This document shows positions 33,953 to 44,218 of a stretch of 64,000 bases of DNA, piece after piece. The notes below the pieces were generated by a model, which ran no database searches, had not been told where the DNA came from, and saw only the letters and a program-made list of their open reading frames with translations. Positions within the stretch are counted from its first letter, which is position 1; every line of letters begins with the position of its first letter. A program made the translations under genes and the position numbers. The DNA is taken from positions 61,223 to 125,222 of the forward strand of contig JAPLKA010000043.1 in assembly GCA_026388315.1 (NCBI GenBank), given 5' to 3'. This DNA is from Pseudomonadota bacterium (GTDB lineage Bacteria > Desulfobacterota > Syntrophorhabdia > Syntrophorhabdales > Syntrophorhabdaceae).

Positions 33953-35653
33953 GAAAATATTGTCCTCTTTTATTCTATCAATAAAATCAATTAACTGGAC
34001 ATCTCTCAATTCCCCGCCATCCCTCATCCTTACAGTGATAAGGTTTGCATTCATTTCTTTCTTGCCCGCTATAACCATATAAGGAACCTTTTTCATTGCC
34101 CCTTCACGTATCTTCAGGCTCAGCTTTTCATTTCTTGTATCGAGTTCTGCCCTTATCCCTTCATCAATCATACGCTGATACATCGATTTTACATATACTT
34201 CCTGCTCATCAGTAATATTCATGATGATTACCTGCACAGGCGATAACCATACAGGAAATTTGCCGCCGTAATGTTCTATCAGAACACCAATGAATCTTTC
34301 AAGTGCACCGAGGATCACCCTGTGGAGCATTACAGGTCTTTTTCTCTTTCCATCGCTATCAACATAATGAAGGTCAAACCTTTCGGGGAGGGCAAAATCA
34401 CATTGTATCGTTGCACACTGCCACTTTCTCCCGATGGCATCCTTCAGCTTAATATCTATTTTAGGGCCATAAAAGGCTCCATCACCTTCGTTTATATCAA
34501 AGGGTATCATCTCGCCGGTCAGAACCTCTTTGAGAATAATTTCAGCTTTATCCCAGTCTTCAAGGGTACCGATAAATTTTTCAGGTCTTGTGCTTATCTC
34601 CATTTCATATTCAAAATTAAAAATTTTCATTGTATCGCGCACAAAATTGATGATGTTTAATATCTCCTGATGCAATTGATCCTGTCTTAAAAATATATGT
34701 GCGTCGTCCTGGGTAAACTCCCTCACCCTCATAAGACCGTGGAGAACGCCTGATTTTTCATGCCGGGCTACAGTTCCAAGCTCAAAATACCTGAGGGGTA
34801 AGTCCCTGTAACTCCTGATGGCTGATTTGTATACCATGATATGGGCAAGACAATTCATAGGTTTTATGCCATAGTCAACATCGTCAATCTTTGTAAAATA
34901 CATATTGTCCCTGTAATTGTCAAAATGTCCCGATTTCTTCCACATTTCGAGCTTCAGGATGTGAGGCCCTACGACAAATTGATAACCCCTCTTCAGATGT
35001 TCTTTCCGTTCAAAATCTTCAAGGAGGTACCGTAACAACGCACCTTTTGGATGATATATGACAAGGCCGGCGCCAACCTCGTCGGAGATGCTGAAAAGGT
35101 CAAGGTCTTTACCAAGCCTTCTGTGGTCACGTTTCTTTACCTCTTCAAGAAACTGTAAATATTCGCTCAGTGATTTTTCGTCTGAAAAGGCTGTCCCATA
35201 AATCCTTGTGAGCATTTTATTTTTCTCATCACCTCTCCAGTATGCACCTGCAAGGTTCAAAAGTTTAAAGGCCCTTATTTTACCTGTAGACGGAAGATGG
35301 GGACCTCTACACAAGTCCGTGAAATCACCCTGCTTATAAAGGCTTACCTCATCATCTTCTATTGCCTCGATAATATCCACTTTATATGTTTCACCGGAAT
35401 TTTTAAACATTTCAAGGGCATCGTTCTTGCTCACAACTTTTCTTTCGATTGGAATATCCCTTTGAACAATTTCTTTCATCCGCTCTTCGATTTTCAACAG
35501 GTCTTCTTCCGTAAAACCAGGGGGGTAATCGAAATCATAGTAAAATCCGTTTTCTATCGATGGTCCTATAGCTACCCTGGTCTCAGGAAAAAGTTCTTTC
35601 ACCGCCTGAGCCATAAGGTGAGACGTGCTATGTCTTAAAACATTCAGATCCAT
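33944..35653 (-). CDS. thrS: Threonyl-tRNA synthetase lacking the TGS domain
   Basis: Charges tRNA-Thr. About 569 aa from the chosen ATG (MDLNVLRHS); upstream TTG/GTG codons to 35692 could add 4-13 residues. The protein begins directly at the editing-domain motif [11 protein letters not shown], so the N-terminal TGS domain of the usual 640-aa enzyme is absent. The class II core has [23 protein letters not shown] and Arg-Pro-Val-Met-Leu-His-Arg. The C-terminal anticodon-binding domain is complete. First gene of the translation operon. Confidence 0.93.
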   Translation of the reverse strand: MDLNVLRHSTSHLMAQAVKELFPETRVAIGPSIENGFYYDFDYPPGFTEEDLLKIEERMKEIVQRDIPIERKVVSKNDALEMFKNSGETYKVDIIEAIEDDEVSLYKQGDFTDLCRGPHLPSTGKIRAFKLLNLAGAYWRGDEKNKMLTRIYGTAFSDEKSLSEYLQFLEEVKKRDHRRLGKDLDLFSISDEVGAGLVIYHPKGALLRYLLEDFERKEHLKRGYQFVVGPHILKLEMWKKSGHFDNYRDNMYFTKIDDVDYGIKPMNCLAHIMVYKSAIRSYRDLPLRYFELGTVARHEKSGVLHGLMRVREFTQDDAHIFLRQDQLHQEILNIINFVRDTMKIFNFEYEMEISTRPEKFIGTLEDWDKAEIILKEVLTGEMIPFDINEGDGAFYGPKIDIKLKDAIGRKWQCATIQCDFALPERFDLHYVDSDGKRKRPVMLHRVILGALERFIGVLIEHYGGKFPVWLSPVQVIIMNITDEQEVYVKSMYQRMIDEGIRAELDTRNEKLSLKIREGAMKKVPYMVIAGKKEMNANLITVRMRDGGELRDVQLIDFIDRIKEDNIFRR

Positions 35654-35728
35654 ATTTTCATTCTTTCTGTTTTCATGTGCCACTCCACTCAATGCAAAAC
35701 CTCAATAAGATTATTAAATTGAGAGATA

Positions 35729-35757
35729 TTCTTAACATTTTAACTTTTCCTTGTCAA
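35729..35757 (-). promoter_or_regulatory. thrS operon promoter
   Basis: On the minus strand TTGACA (35757-35752), 17 bp, then TAAGAA (35734-35729). It lies about 75 bp before the chosen thrS ATG. Confidence 0.6.
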
Positions 35758-35883
35758 TTCTTATAGTTAAACTTTTCCAAAACTTTTTATTAAAATATGT
35801 ATTGGCATTTTCATCTCCCCGAAAATTTTTTATTAGCATAAAAAGGTGCTTTTATCCCCCTATGTCTATGATATTTAAAATGG

Positions 35884-35913
35884 TTGACAAACCCCTTGTA
35901 ATTGAGATAAAAG
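35884..35913 (+). promoter_or_regulatory. Thiolase-crotonase-etfBA operon promoter
   Basis: TTGACA (35884-35889) with an AT-rich -10 (ATAAAA or TAAAAG at 35907-35913) 17-18 bp away. An AAGGAG site lies 6 nt before the thiolase ATG at 35956. Confidence 0.5.
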
Positions 35914-35955
35914 ATTGTGAAATTTTTTTCAAATGACATAGAAAAGGAGTGAATT

Positions 35956-37239
35956 ATGAGAGATGTAGTTATTGTATCATGCGCAAGAACAGCTATAGGT
36001 CAGTTTGGTCAATCCCTTAAGGATGTACCTGCCGTACAGCTCGGCGGAATCGCAATCAAAGAAGCAATAAAAAGGGCAGGAATCAGGCCCTCAAAGAGCA
36101 AGGATAAAGATGTTGCGCCGGATATTTTTGGCGGGAAAACCGATACGGAACTCGAAGCAAAATACTACGACTACGACAGCAGCTTAAAAGAGGTTGTCAT
36201 TGACGAAGTTGTCATGGGTAATGTTCTTCAGGCAGGACTCGGACAAAACTCAGGCCGTCAGGCAAGCATCAACGGTGGGGTACCAAAAGAAACTGCGGCA
36301 TACACAATCAACAAGGTATGCGCTTCCGGATTAAGGGCAATCATCAACGGCGTACAGTCAATTCAGTGCGGTGATAACGATGTGGTGGTAGCAGGCGGTA
36401 TGGAAAACATGAGCCTTGCACCCTTTGCACTTCCATCTTTGCGTTTTGGCGCAAGAATGTTCGACACAAAAGCCATTGACCTTATGGTTCTTGACGGCAT
36501 CTGGGAAATCTTTTATGGATACCACATGGGTGTTACAGCAGAGAATATCGCTGCTAAATACGGCATCACCCGCCTCGAACAGGACGAGTTCGGAGCACTG
36601 AGCCACCAGCGTGCCATGGCAGCCATCAAAGCCGGACTCTTCAAGGATGAAATTATACCTGTCATCATTCCCAAGAAAAAAGGTGATCCCTTTGTCTTCG
36701 ACACTGACGAAAGACCTATGGACACGACCGTTGAGAAGATGTCAAAGATCGCGCCGGCATTCAAGAAAGATGGAACAGTTACTGCCGGTAATGCCTCAGG
36801 CCTCAATGACGCAGCATCAGCAGTAGTCATTATGACAAGGGACAAAGCAAAAGAACTCGGCATAAAACCAATGGGAAGGCTTGTTTCATGGGCAAACGGC
36901 GGTCTTGATCCGGCATATATGGGTCTCGGTCCCATCCCGGCCGTAAGAAAGGCGCTGAAAAAGGCAAATTTAACACTCGACCAGATTGACCTTATCGAGC
37001 TTAACGAGGCATTCTCATCCCAGGCTATCGCTTGCATGAGAGAGTTGAAAGTCAATCCGGATAAATGCAATATGTTCGGCGGCGGCATCTCCCTCGGTCA
37101 TCCAATCGGTTGCACTGGTTCAAGACTCGTCACAACGGCCCTATATCAGATGAGAAGACTTGGTCTGAAATATGGTCTTGTTTCCATGTGTATCGGCGGC
37201 GGTATGGGTCTGGCAGCAGTCATCGAATGTGAGGCATAA
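35956..37239 (+). CDS. Acetyl-CoA acetyltransferase (thiolase) with an insertion
   Basis: Condenses or cleaves acetoacetyl-CoA. The acyl-accepting Cys122 sits in Asn-Lys-Val-Cys-Ala-Ser-Gly; later motifs are Asn-Glu-Ala-Phe-Ser, Gly-His-Pro-Ile-Gly-Cys-Thr-Gly-Ser-Arg and the catalytic C-terminal Cys-Ile-Gly-Gly-Gly-Met-Gly. At 427 aa it exceeds the usual ~392 because of about 33 extra residues (about 46-78, acidic and Tyr-rich) between Ala-Gly-Ile and Val-Met-Gly-Asn-Val. A good AAGGAG site precedes the ATG. First gene of an operon with crotonase, etfB and etfA, pointing to C4 acyl-CoA metabolism in butyrate-type or aromatic degradation. Confidence 0.93.
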   Translation: MRDVVIVSCARTAIGQFGQSLKDVPAVQLGGIAIKEAIKRAGIRPSKSKDKDVAPDIFGGKTDTELEAKYYDYDSSLKEVVIDEVVMGNVLQAGLGQNSGRQASINGGVPKETAAYTINKVCASGLRAIINGVQSIQCGDNDVVVAGGMENMSLAPFALPSLRFGARMFDTKAIDLMVLDGIWEIFYGYHMGVTAENIAAKYGITRLEQDEFGALSHQRAMAAIKAGLFKDEIIPVIIPKKKGDPFVFDTDERPMDTTVEKMSKIAPAFKKDGTVTAGNASGLNDAASAVVIMTRDKAKELGIKPMGRLVSWANGGLDPAYMGLGPIPAVRKALKKANLTLDQIDLIELNEAFSSQAIACMRELKVNPDKCNMFGGGISLGHPIGCTGSRLVTTALYQMRRLGLKYGLVSMCIGGGMGLAAVIECEA

Positions 37240-37240
37240 A

Positions 37241-38023
37241 ATGGATTATAAAAACTTAATAATTGAAATAAAAGACAGAATTGCAATTGTTAAGGTAAAC
37301 AGACCTAAGGCCCTAAATGCCCTTAATTCCGAAACCCTTGACGAGATAAGGGACGCAGCCGAGGCGCTTAATATTAATAAGGATGTCTGGGTTGTAATTG
37401 TCACCGGTGAAGGTGACAGGGCTTTTGTGGCAGGGGCAGATATCGTTGAAATGAAAGACATGACCGCCCTCGAGGGGATGCAATTTTCGCAGAGGGGACA
37501 CGAAGCCCTTTCAGCCCTTGAGAATATGAGTAAACCGGTTATTGCTGCAGTAAATGGCTATGCCCTCGGTGGGGGGTTTGAAATTGCCATTGCCTGTGAT
37601 TTCATCTATGCCTCCGACAAAGCCAGGTTGGGTTTTCCTGAAACCACACTGGGCATACATCCCGGTTTCGGTGGTACACAAAGGGCGGCAAAACTTGTGG
37701 GATTAGCAAAAGCAAAAGAGATGATTTTCACAGGGAAAACTATAACTGTACAGGAAGCATACGAAATGGGTTTTATCAACAAGATAATCCCCCATGCAGA
37801 GCTGATGAAGGAAGTCATAGCTCTTGCCGAGAGTATAAAGGCCAATGGTCCTTTCTCTGTAAGGCTTGCCAAGGAATGTATCAACAAGAGTCTTTACCTT
37901 GGCACGGACGAAGCGCTCATGGTAGAGGCAAAGGATTTTGGCCTATGTTTTGCCACAAAAGATCAGAAAGAAGGTATGACTGCATTTGTTGAAAAAAGGA
38001 AACCCACCTTTACAGGTGAATAA
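37241..38023 (+). CDS. Enoyl-CoA hydratase (crotonase family)
   Basis: Hydrates crotonyl-CoA-type substrates. 260 aa from the ATG at 37241, which directly follows the thiolase stop; a longer frame reading back into thiolase is spurious. Oxyanion motifs Phe-Val-Ala-Gly-Ala-Asp-Ile near 64 and Gly-Tyr-Ala-Leu-Gly-Gly-Gly-Phe-Glu near 106-114 are present, as is the second catalytic Glu in Gly-Phe-Pro-Glu-Thr-Thr-Leu-Gly near 134. Both acid/base glutamates of true hydratases are kept. Probably 3-hydroxybutyryl-CoA dehydratase, judging from the neighbours. Confidence 0.92.
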   Translation: MDYKNLIIEIKDRIAIVKVNRPKALNALNSETLDEIRDAAEALNINKDVWVVIVTGEGDRAFVAGADIVEMKDMTALEGMQFSQRGHEALSALENMSKPVIAAVNGYALGGGFEIAIACDFIYASDKARLGFPETTLGIHPGFGGTQRAAKLVGLAKAKEMIFTGKTITVQEAYEMGFINKIIPHAELMKEVIALAESIKANGPFSVRLAKECINKSLYLGTDEALMVEAKDFGLCFATKDQKEGMTAFVEKRKPTFTGE

Positions 38024-38045
38024 TAAAAACTAAAAGGAGGATACT

Positions 38046-38843
38046 GTGAAGATAGTAACATGTATAAAACAGGTTCCTGATACAGAAGCAGAAATCAAAT
38101 GGGATATCCCTAAGGGAACTCTAAAAAGAGACGGTATGGATCCGATAATAAACCCTTTCGACGAATTTGCTCTTGAGGAAGCGCTTCTTACAAGAGAAAA
38201 TTTCGACGGAGACATTATTGCTATTTCCATGGGTCCGGAAAAGGCAAGTGATGTCCTGAGAAATGCCCTTGCACTCACCGTTAATGAAGTACACCGCCTG
38301 ACAGATGATGCCTTCGCAGGTTCAGACACATATGCAACTGCGTACATCCTGGCTGCTGCAATTAAAAAGATCGGCGATGTGGATGTTGTATTCTGTGGAA
38401 AACAGTCTACTGACGGAAATACCGGTGTTGTCGGTGCAGAACTTGCTTCCATCCTTGGTTTCAGCCAACTTACTTATGTATCCAAGGTAAGGCAGATCGA
38501 TGCAGCAAACAAAAAGATCGTTGTAGAAAGGTCAATAGAAGGCGGCATTGAAGTCATTGAAGCAAAACTCCCTGCCGTTGTTTCAGTTATAAAGGGTATC
38601 AATGAGCCGCGGCTTCCAAACTTGATGGGAATCAGAAAGGCAGCAAAAATTGAAATACCTGCCTGGAATGCCGATGATTTAGGTATTGATAAAGCCAAAG
38701 TCGGTCATGAAGGCGCCTCTACAAAAGTAGTTGAGATTGCCGTACCGCCCCCAAGGGGAGCTGGTGAAATATTAAAGGGTGAGCTTGAAGATATTGCAAA
38801 TATCGTGACAGACAAACTTATCGATTTGAAAGTTATAAAATAA
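38046..38843 (+). CDS. etfB: Electron transfer flavoprotein beta subunit
   Basis: Small ETF subunit, 265 aa, starting at GTG after AAAAGGAGG. It opens Lys-Ile-Val-Thr-Cys-Ile-Lys-Gln-Val-Pro-Asp-Thr and has Gly-Lys-Gln-Ser-Thr-Asp-Gly-Asn near 119-126 and Pro-Arg-Leu-Pro-Asn-Leu-Met-Gly near 190. It pairs with EtfA, accepting electrons from acyl-CoA dehydrogenases or taking part in bifurcation. No dehydrogenase is encoded in the window. Confidence 0.94.
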   Translation: MKIVTCIKQVPDTEAEIKWDIPKGTLKRDGMDPIINPFDEFALEEALLTRENFDGDIIAISMGPEKASDVLRNALALTVNEVHRLTDDAFAGSDTYATAYILAAAIKKIGDVDVVFCGKQSTDGNTGVVGAELASILGFSQLTYVSKVRQIDAANKKIVVERSIEGGIEVIEAKLPAVVSVIKGINEPRLPNLMGIRKAAKIEIPAWNADDLGIDKAKVGHEGASTKVVEIAVPPPRGAGEILKGELEDIANIVTDKLIDLKVIK

Positions 38844-38862
38844 CCTGGAGGAGGGAGAATAA

Positions 38863-39849
38863 ATGGCTAACGATGTATGGGTATATATAGAACATAAAGA
38901 CGGTAATGCATCACCAATGTCATTTGAGTTGTTAGGCATCGGCAAAGAACTCGCTGACAATCTCGGCTCCAGTGTGTGTGCATTTGTTGTCGGAGAAAAT
39001 GTTGAAAATATTGCAAAAGAAGCATTCTCTTATGGAGCCTCAAAGGTATATTCTGTTGAGGATGGTGTATTTAAAGGTTTTCGGGCAGAAGCTTACGCAA
39101 AGGCTGCAAGCTTCTTACTCGATAAATATAAACCAGAGGTTGCACTTTTCAGGGCAACGAGTCAGGGAACCGATGTATCAGCAGCAAGTGCGGCAAGCCT
39201 CGGATTCGGACTCTGCACTGACAGTATTGGCATTAAGATAGATGGCGGCCAGATAAAACTTACAAGGGCGGCCTTCGGTGGAAACTACACTGTCACAGTG
39301 GTAAACGAAAAGGCAAAACCACAGATCACAACGGTAAGGCCAAAGGCATTTGCAATGCCTGAAAAGGATGCTTCAAAACAAGGAGAAACCGTTAAAGAAT
39401 CATTCTCAATTGCAGAGAGCGACCTAAACACCAAAGTGCTTGAGTTCATTAAGTCAGAAGTGGCAGTAAATCTTGTTGAGGCTGACATAATCGTATCTGG
39501 TGGAAGAGGCGTCGGTGGCGATGATGGTTTTAAAATGATGAAAGAACTGGCAGACATACTGGGCGCTGCAGTCGGTGCCTCCCGTGCAGCAGTAGACTCC
39601 GGATGGATTTCCTACGAACACCAGGTAGGCCAGACCGGTAAAACAGTAAAACCAAAAATCTATATCGCATGCGGCATTTCAGGGGCTATTCAGCATCTCG
39701 CCGGCATGAGAACATCCGACTGCATTGTGGCAATTAACAAAGATCCTGATGCACCGATATTTAAGAATGCATCGTATGGCATTGTTGGCGATTACAAGCA
39801 GGTAGTCCCAAAAATAATCGAGAAATTCAAAACAAAACTGAACAAGTAG
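38863..39849 (+). CDS. etfA: Electron transfer flavoprotein alpha subunit
   Basis: Large, FAD-binding ETF subunit, 328 aa. The C-terminal FAD domain has Gly-Gly-Arg-Gly-Val-Gly near 208, Gly-Ala-Ser-Arg-Ala-Ala-Val-Asp near 241, Gln-Val-Gly-Gln-Thr-Gly-Lys-Thr-Val near 257, and Gly-Ile-Ser-Gly-Ala-Ile-Gln-His near 273. No N-terminal ferredoxin insert is present. A GGAGGAGGGAG site precedes the ATG. Last gene of the operon, followed by a strong terminator. Confidence 0.95.
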   Translation: MANDVWVYIEHKDGNASPMSFELLGIGKELADNLGSSVCAFVVGENVENIAKEAFSYGASKVYSVEDGVFKGFRAEAYAKAASFLLDKYKPEVALFRATSQGTDVSAASAASLGFGLCTDSIGIKIDGGQIKLTRAAFGGNYTVTVVNEKAKPQITTVRPKAFAMPEKDASKQGETVKESFSIAESDLNTKVLEFIKSEVAVNLVEADIIVSGGRGVGGDDGFKMMKELADILGAAVGASRAAVDSGWISYEHQVGQTGKTVKPKIYIACGISGAIQHLAGMRTSDCIVAINKDPDAPIFKNASYGIVGDYKQVVPKIIEKFKTKLNK

Positions 39850-39873
39850 CTCGCTCACATTAAAACAACAAAT

Positions 39874-39906
39874 AAAAAAAGGGGAGCAAGACGCTCCCCT
39901 TTTTTT
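39874..39906. terminator. Bidirectional rho-independent terminator
   Basis: A-run, then GGGGAGC (39881-39887), AAGAC loop, GCTCCCC (39893-39899), then a T-run to 39906. Works for etfA on the plus strand and for the TPR gene on the minus strand. Confidence 0.93.
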
Positions 39907-39923
39907 ATTCAATGATTTTTTTC

Positions 39924-41537
39924 TTATGTGGCTTCCAATTTCCTTAGCTCTTCTTTCGCCATCACAGACAAGTCTTCGGTAGGTTTGGAGTCAAGACATT
40001 TGTTATAATACTCAATCGCCCTGTCTTTTTCCCCTTTTTTCATATAAATAGTGCCTGCGAGAAAGTTTGCCCTGGCATAATTCTGGTTCATCTCAAGTGA
40101 TTTGAATACACTGTTCAATGCCTTGTCATGGTCTGTCATGCCCTCATAGATCTCTGCCATAACACAATGGAAATCAGGATATGTCACGTTATGAGCAAGG
40201 ATATATTCACCTTCTTTAATCGCATCTTCGTATTTTTTCAATAACTTCAAGGTATGAAACAAATTAAGACGGGCCTTCAAAAATTGCGGATTTAATTCAA
40301 CCGCCATTCTGAAAGAGGCCTCAGCTTCATCAAAACGTTTTATTTTTAGATATAACGCTCCGAGGCTATTGTGCAAATCAGGATAATCAGCATTTTCTGC
40401 AACATGGTCTCTTACATGTGGTATCAGCATCTCACAGAGCGATCGGTCCTCTTCCGCGATACCCATAATAACAGAGATCATTTCAGATATATCGGGGCTG
40501 ATTTCCAAACATTTGTTAAATTCGGGCATTGCCCTGGTAATCTGTTTATCCTTGAAAAACACCTTATTGTAAATTTCCCTGAATTTTTCGCCGGAATAAG
40601 AAGATGTTGCAAGCGCATTTTTTATTGCATTTGTTATCATTATTATATCCTCGTCACCAGGGTCAATCCTGCTCACATCTTCAAGTTCTTTAATCCCCTC
40701 ATCGAACTTTTCGAAATGACAGTAAAGAACGCCCAACTTCACTTTTGCATCCTTATAAGAAGGATGAATCTCCAATGCATGTTTAAAGCTCTCAATGGCC
40801 TCTTCAAACTCGTTTTTAACAACATGTACCACGCCCAGAAAATAATGAATATCTGCATATTTCGGATATTTTTCAACGAGCGGGACAAGGTTTTCCAGGG
40901 CCTTATCAAGATTACCAAGATATATCTGCGCGATGGCAATTTTTACTCTGGCCTGTAAATAATCAGCATTAATCTTTAGCGCACCTTCAAAGGCTGCAAT
41001 AGCTTCATTGATCTTTCCCTGCCCTAAATATGAAAGTCCCAGATTATAATGAATATCCGCATATTTTGGATTTGTCTGCAGAATATTTTTATAAAGACTA
41101 ACCGCTTTGTCCCACATTTTGTAGTTATGGAGCGCTATACCAAGTTTTAATCTGGTGGGCAGATTAGATGGATCGGTATCCAGTACAGCATTAAAGTTTT
41201 CAATTGCACCATCAAATTCACCAAGATTATTCTTACATACACCGATAAAATAATTCAGTTCATGGTAGCTTGGATTATACTCCAGCGCCATATTGAATTC
41301 CTGGAGTGCTTCAGAATAATTCCCCATCGCAAATAGAATTATCCCGATATTTCGATGGGATTGACTGATATAAACTCGTGACAGATTATAGTGAAGACTT
41401 TTTGTAGAGGTTTTTCTTTTTAATATCTCCTCAAATCTTTCAATTGCCTCCCTATAATTATGCTGATTAAAAAGCCTCATTGCTTCGTCATATATTTCAT
41501 CTTTCCCTAAGGTAAAAATACGCTTTAAAAAACCCAT
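39924..41537 (-). CDS. TPR-repeat protein
   Basis: A 537-aa soluble protein made almost wholly of about a dozen 34-residue TPR units (patterns such as Tyr-x-Glu-Ala-Ile-x-x-Phe and Ala-Leu-x-x-Asn-Pro). No signal peptide or membrane helix; a short basic N-terminus (Gly-Phe-Leu-Lys-Arg-Ile-Phe) precedes the repeats. The ATG overlaps the stop of the sugar transferase gene by one base (TAATG), so the two are coupled. Probably a scaffold for polysaccharide assembly; the partner is unknown. Confidence 0.88.
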   Translation of the reverse strand: MGFLKRIFTLGKDEIYDEAMRLFNQHNYREAIERFEEILKRKTSTKSLHYNLSRVYISQSHRNIGIILFAMGNYSEALQEFNMALEYNPSYHELNYFIGVCKNNLGEFDGAIENFNAVLDTDPSNLPTRLKLGIALHNYKMWDKAVSLYKNILQTNPKYADIHYNLGLSYLGQGKINEAIAAFEGALKINADYLQARVKIAIAQIYLGNLDKALENLVPLVEKYPKYADIHYFLGVVHVVKNEFEEAIESFKHALEIHPSYKDAKVKLGVLYCHFEKFDEGIKELEDVSRIDPGDEDIIMITNAIKNALATSSYSGEKFREIYNKVFFKDKQITRAMPEFNKCLEISPDISEMISVIMGIAEEDRSLCEMLIPHVRDHVAENADYPDLHNSLGALYLKIKRFDEAEASFRMAVELNPQFLKARLNLFHTLKLLKKYEDAIKEGEYILAHNVTYPDFHCVMAEIYEGMTDHDKALNSVFKSLEMNQNYARANFLAGTIYMKKGEKDRAIEYYNKCLDSKPTEDLSVMAKEELRKLEAT

Positions 41538-42985
41538 TATAGTGCCCCTCTTCTTGAAATTACGGCCTTAATCGTCATAAAAAGAATTTTAATATCCAGC
41601 AATAGAGACCAGTTATCTATATATTGCATATCGAGCTTCATCCACTCATCAAACTTAATCTCATTTCGTCCGGTGACCTGCCAGAGGCATGTAACTCCAG
41701 GCGTAACAGATAGCCTCTTTCTCTGCCATGGGTGGTACAGGAGCACCTCTTTTAAAATTGGAGGTCTTGGCCCTACAAGGCTCATGTTACCCATTAAAAC
41801 ATTAAACAACTGCGGGAGTTCATCCAGGCTTGTTCTCCTGAGAAATTTGCCGATACGCGTAAGCCTTGGATCATCCTTAATTTTAAAAACAGGACCATCC
41901 ATCTCATTAAGATGCGTCAAATGAACCTGCATTTTATCAGCTCCCGTAACCATGGAACGAAATTTATACATGGGGAAAAGCCTGCCGTTTTTGCCAACTC
42001 TTTCCTGTATAAAAAATACCGGGCCAGATGAATCCCTTTTAATAAGAAACGAAACAATAATCCATAAAGGCGCACAGAGAATAATAAGGATGCCAGACAA
42101 AACGATATCAATAAGGCGTTTGATGAAAAGCATTTCATTACTATGCCGGACAGGCTTAAAAATAATAAACGAGGAATCTTCAGCATATTCCACTGAAATT
42201 TTACTCATCTTTTGAAGCAGTATTGAGATATCCATGATAAAATCAATCCCGACCGTCCTGCACCTGAGTGAGACATTCTGGAGTTGTGTAACCCTGTCAG
42301 ATGCCTGCGCCAGAAAAACAAAATCGATAACATTTTTTTCAAGCACAAACATTAAATCATCCACCATACCCAGGACATTATAATTAAAAACATTTTTTCC
42401 AATCTCATTGGTGTCATATGTCAGCAAACCCACAACCCTTATACCCCACCCGGGGTGACTATCGAACAGATTTGCTATTTGTACAGCTTGCGTATTTGTT
42501 CCAATTATGAGGATATACCTTACGAAACTGCCCCTGTTTTGTAAAAATCTGATGAGGGATAATATAACAATTCTGTTTATTGAAAGCAAAATCCAGAGAA
42601 ACACAACAAAAGTGGTTATGAACCAAAAATTTACCCCGAACAACGGGTTAATAAACAATAAAACAAAAAAGATTGCCACAGCAACTAAGCAAGGGAAAAC
42701 GGTCTGGAGAATAAAATCAACGGTCTTATTTCTTTGAAGATACTCCTTCCTATAAATAAATTGGAAAAAGAAAATAAATACGCCCACCAAAAAGGGAATA
42801 ACATTTAATGTATTGTGCCAATAGAGAAATGGTGATACTGGAATTTTCAAACCTGTCAGGCCAGGGTCGAACGCAATAATGATTCTTAGATAAAAATAAA
42901 CGCTTAAACCATAAGAAAGAAATGTAGATATGATGTCTAAGAAAAAAATTATTGGTGCGTAGTATCGTTCTCTTTCCCTTATCAT
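41537..42985 (-). CDS. Polyprenyl phosphate sugar phosphotransferase (WbaP/exopolysaccharide initiating enzyme)
   Basis: Membrane enzyme that starts polysaccharide repeat-unit synthesis by moving a sugar-1-phosphate onto undecaprenyl phosphate. 482 aa: four to five N-terminal membrane segments, a Rossmann-like domain (about residues 145-250), a further helix near 290, then the bacterial sugar transferase domain. The latter has Lys-Arg-Leu-Ile-Asp-Ile near 285, Lys-Phe-Arg-Ser-Met near 342, Ser-Leu-Asp-Glu-Leu-Pro-Gln-Leu near 391, and Gly-Pro-Arg-Pro-Pro near 411. It heads the polysaccharide cluster on this side. Confidence 0.92.
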   Translation of the reverse strand: MIRERERYYAPIIFFLDIISTFLSYGLSVYFYLRIIIAFDPGLTGLKIPVSPFLYWHNTLNVIPFLVGVFIFFFQFIYRKEYLQRNKTVDFILQTVFPCLVAVAIFFVLLFINPLFGVNFWFITTFVVFLWILLSINRIVILSLIRFLQNRGSFVRYILIIGTNTQAVQIANLFDSHPGWGIRVVGLLTYDTNEIGKNVFNYNVLGMVDDLMFVLEKNVIDFVFLAQASDRVTQLQNVSLRCRTVGIDFIMDISILLQKMSKISVEYAEDSSFIIFKPVRHSNEMLFIKRLIDIVLSGILIILCAPLWIIVSFLIKRDSSGPVFFIQERVGKNGRLFPMYKFRSMVTGADKMQVHLTHLNEMDGPVFKIKDDPRLTRIGKFLRRTSLDELPQLFNVLMGNMSLVGPRPPILKEVLLYHPWQRKRLSVTPGVTCLWQVTGRNEIKFDEWMKLDMQYIDNWSLLLDIKILFMTIKAVISRRGAL

Positions 42986-43060
42986 TTAATTACCCATAGC
43001 ATTTGTATAAAATAATCGTATAAATTGTCAAGATTTCTCATCTATCGTTAAATAAAAAAA

Positions 43061-44158
43061 CTATCGAGAGATTTCATCAAAATAATCTTTATACTGGGCC
43101 ACCACGGATTCCCATGTAAAATGTGTATCTGCCCTGTCTTTTGCCAAATGACCTTTTTGCTCAACTATCTCAGAAGCCCCGGCAAGTTTCTTTAATATTC
43201 TTGAAAGATTCCCATCTGTTGAATCAAAAACAAAACCACAATCTTCAATAACAGACGTATTGAAGGGGACATCAATAACAAGTGGCGCTGTTTTAAGCCC
43301 CATTGCCCTGAGCAGCGAAGGGTTTGTCCCACCAACCTCATGTCCATGGATATAAAGATATGCCTCGGCATATAATGTATTTAGCTTTGCCTGGTCATCT
43401 ATACGACCTGCAAACAATACTTTTTCATTGGCAATGCTCTGAAGTGTCTCCATATATTTCTTATCGTAAGGCGCATCCCCAACCACTACAAGCGGCATAT
43501 CTATCTTTGCTGAAACATACTCTCTTACTATCAGGTCGGTATTGTTCTCCTGCTCTAATCTTGCCACCACAAGTAAATAAAATTTTCTTTTAATTCCAAG
43601 CTCCTGCAAAACTGTATCATCAAAACCAGAAGAGTTTTCTGCACCATAAGCAATACAAACCGAGTCCCTGTTGTAATTCTGTATGTAATATTCCCTCATT
43701 ACGGGGTTATCGGTAACGATTGTCTTGATATATTTTGCAGAGAGCGCCTCTACCCATTTGTAGTATCGTCTTGATAATTTCCCCCATTTACGCCGCTTCC
43801 AACCTAATCCATCGGTATGGATTACAACCTTCTGACCTGATAATTTCAGAAATATCCCGATCGGGGCATTTGCGGGGTCAACTATAAATATAATATCAAA
43901 CCTCTTTGTTATTGCATGAAGGGCAGAAAGGAACGTATGAAGAAGACTCTCTAACCCCTTTATACGCCAGCATGAGATATAAGTACATTTAACATTTGAA
44001 TAACATTCCTGTCTATCCTGATAATAATTACTTCTGCAACATACAGTAACATCTATACCATACTGATTTACAAGCCTTACGGAAAGCTCTTCAACCAGGG
44101 TATCAAAACCACCGTATCGTGCAGGAATCCCCCTTGCTCCAAGAATAGCAATCTTCAT
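43061..44158 (-). CDS. GT4-type glycosyltransferase (DUF1972 family)
   Basis: A 365-aa GT-B glycosyltransferase. The N-terminus is the DUF1972 signature: Ile-Leu-Gly-Ala-Arg-Gly-Ile-Pro-Ala-Arg-Tyr-Gly-Gly-Phe at residues 4-17. The C-terminal nucleotide-sugar domain has Leu-Val-Val-Ala-Arg-Leu-Glu near 200 and Gly-Gly-Thr-Asn-Pro-Ser-Leu-Leu-Arg-Ala-Met-Gly near 278. Members transfer rhamnose or related sugars in LPS and exopolysaccharide synthesis. Donor and acceptor unknown. Confidence 0.9.
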   Translation of the reverse strand: MKIAILGARGIPARYGGFDTLVEELSVRLVNQYGIDVTVCCRSNYYQDRQECYSNVKCTYISCWRIKGLESLLHTFLSALHAITKRFDIIFIVDPANAPIGIFLKLSGQKVVIHTDGLGWKRRKWGKLSRRYYKWVEALSAKYIKTIVTDNPVMREYYIQNYNRDSVCIAYGAENSSGFDDTVLQELGIKRKFYLLVVARLEQENNTDLIVREYVSAKIDMPLVVVGDAPYDKKYMETLQSIANEKVLFAGRIDDQAKLNTLYAEAYLYIHGHEVGGTNPSLLRAMGLKTAPLVIDVPFNTSVIEDCGFVFDSTDGNLSRILKKLAGASEIVEQKGHLAKDRADTHFTWESVVAQYKDYFDEISR

Positions 44159-44218
44159 TCTTCAATCCTAATTAAATGTATAAACCATTTTTTGTAGTAT
44201 AAGGGCATTAAATATATT

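Larger units (their letters stand above)
35654..35955. other. Divergent intergenic region between thrS and thiolase
   Basis: 302 bp, strongly AT-rich, no gene. It holds one sigma-70-like promoter on each strand (listed separately) and a small CTCAAT/ATTGAG hairpin (35701-35723) in the thrS leader. I see no T-box. Confidence 0.6.

Noticed and set aside
36513..37088. 191-aa open frame antisense to thiolase
   Set aside because: It lies wholly inside a well-supported gene on the other strand, has no ribosome-binding site and no recognisable motif; a coding-strand shadow.
37172..37240. Longer N-terminus for the enoyl-CoA hydratase
   Set aside because: It would read 69 bp back into the thiolase gene; the ATG at 37241 begins the conserved N-terminus and follows the thiolase stop directly.
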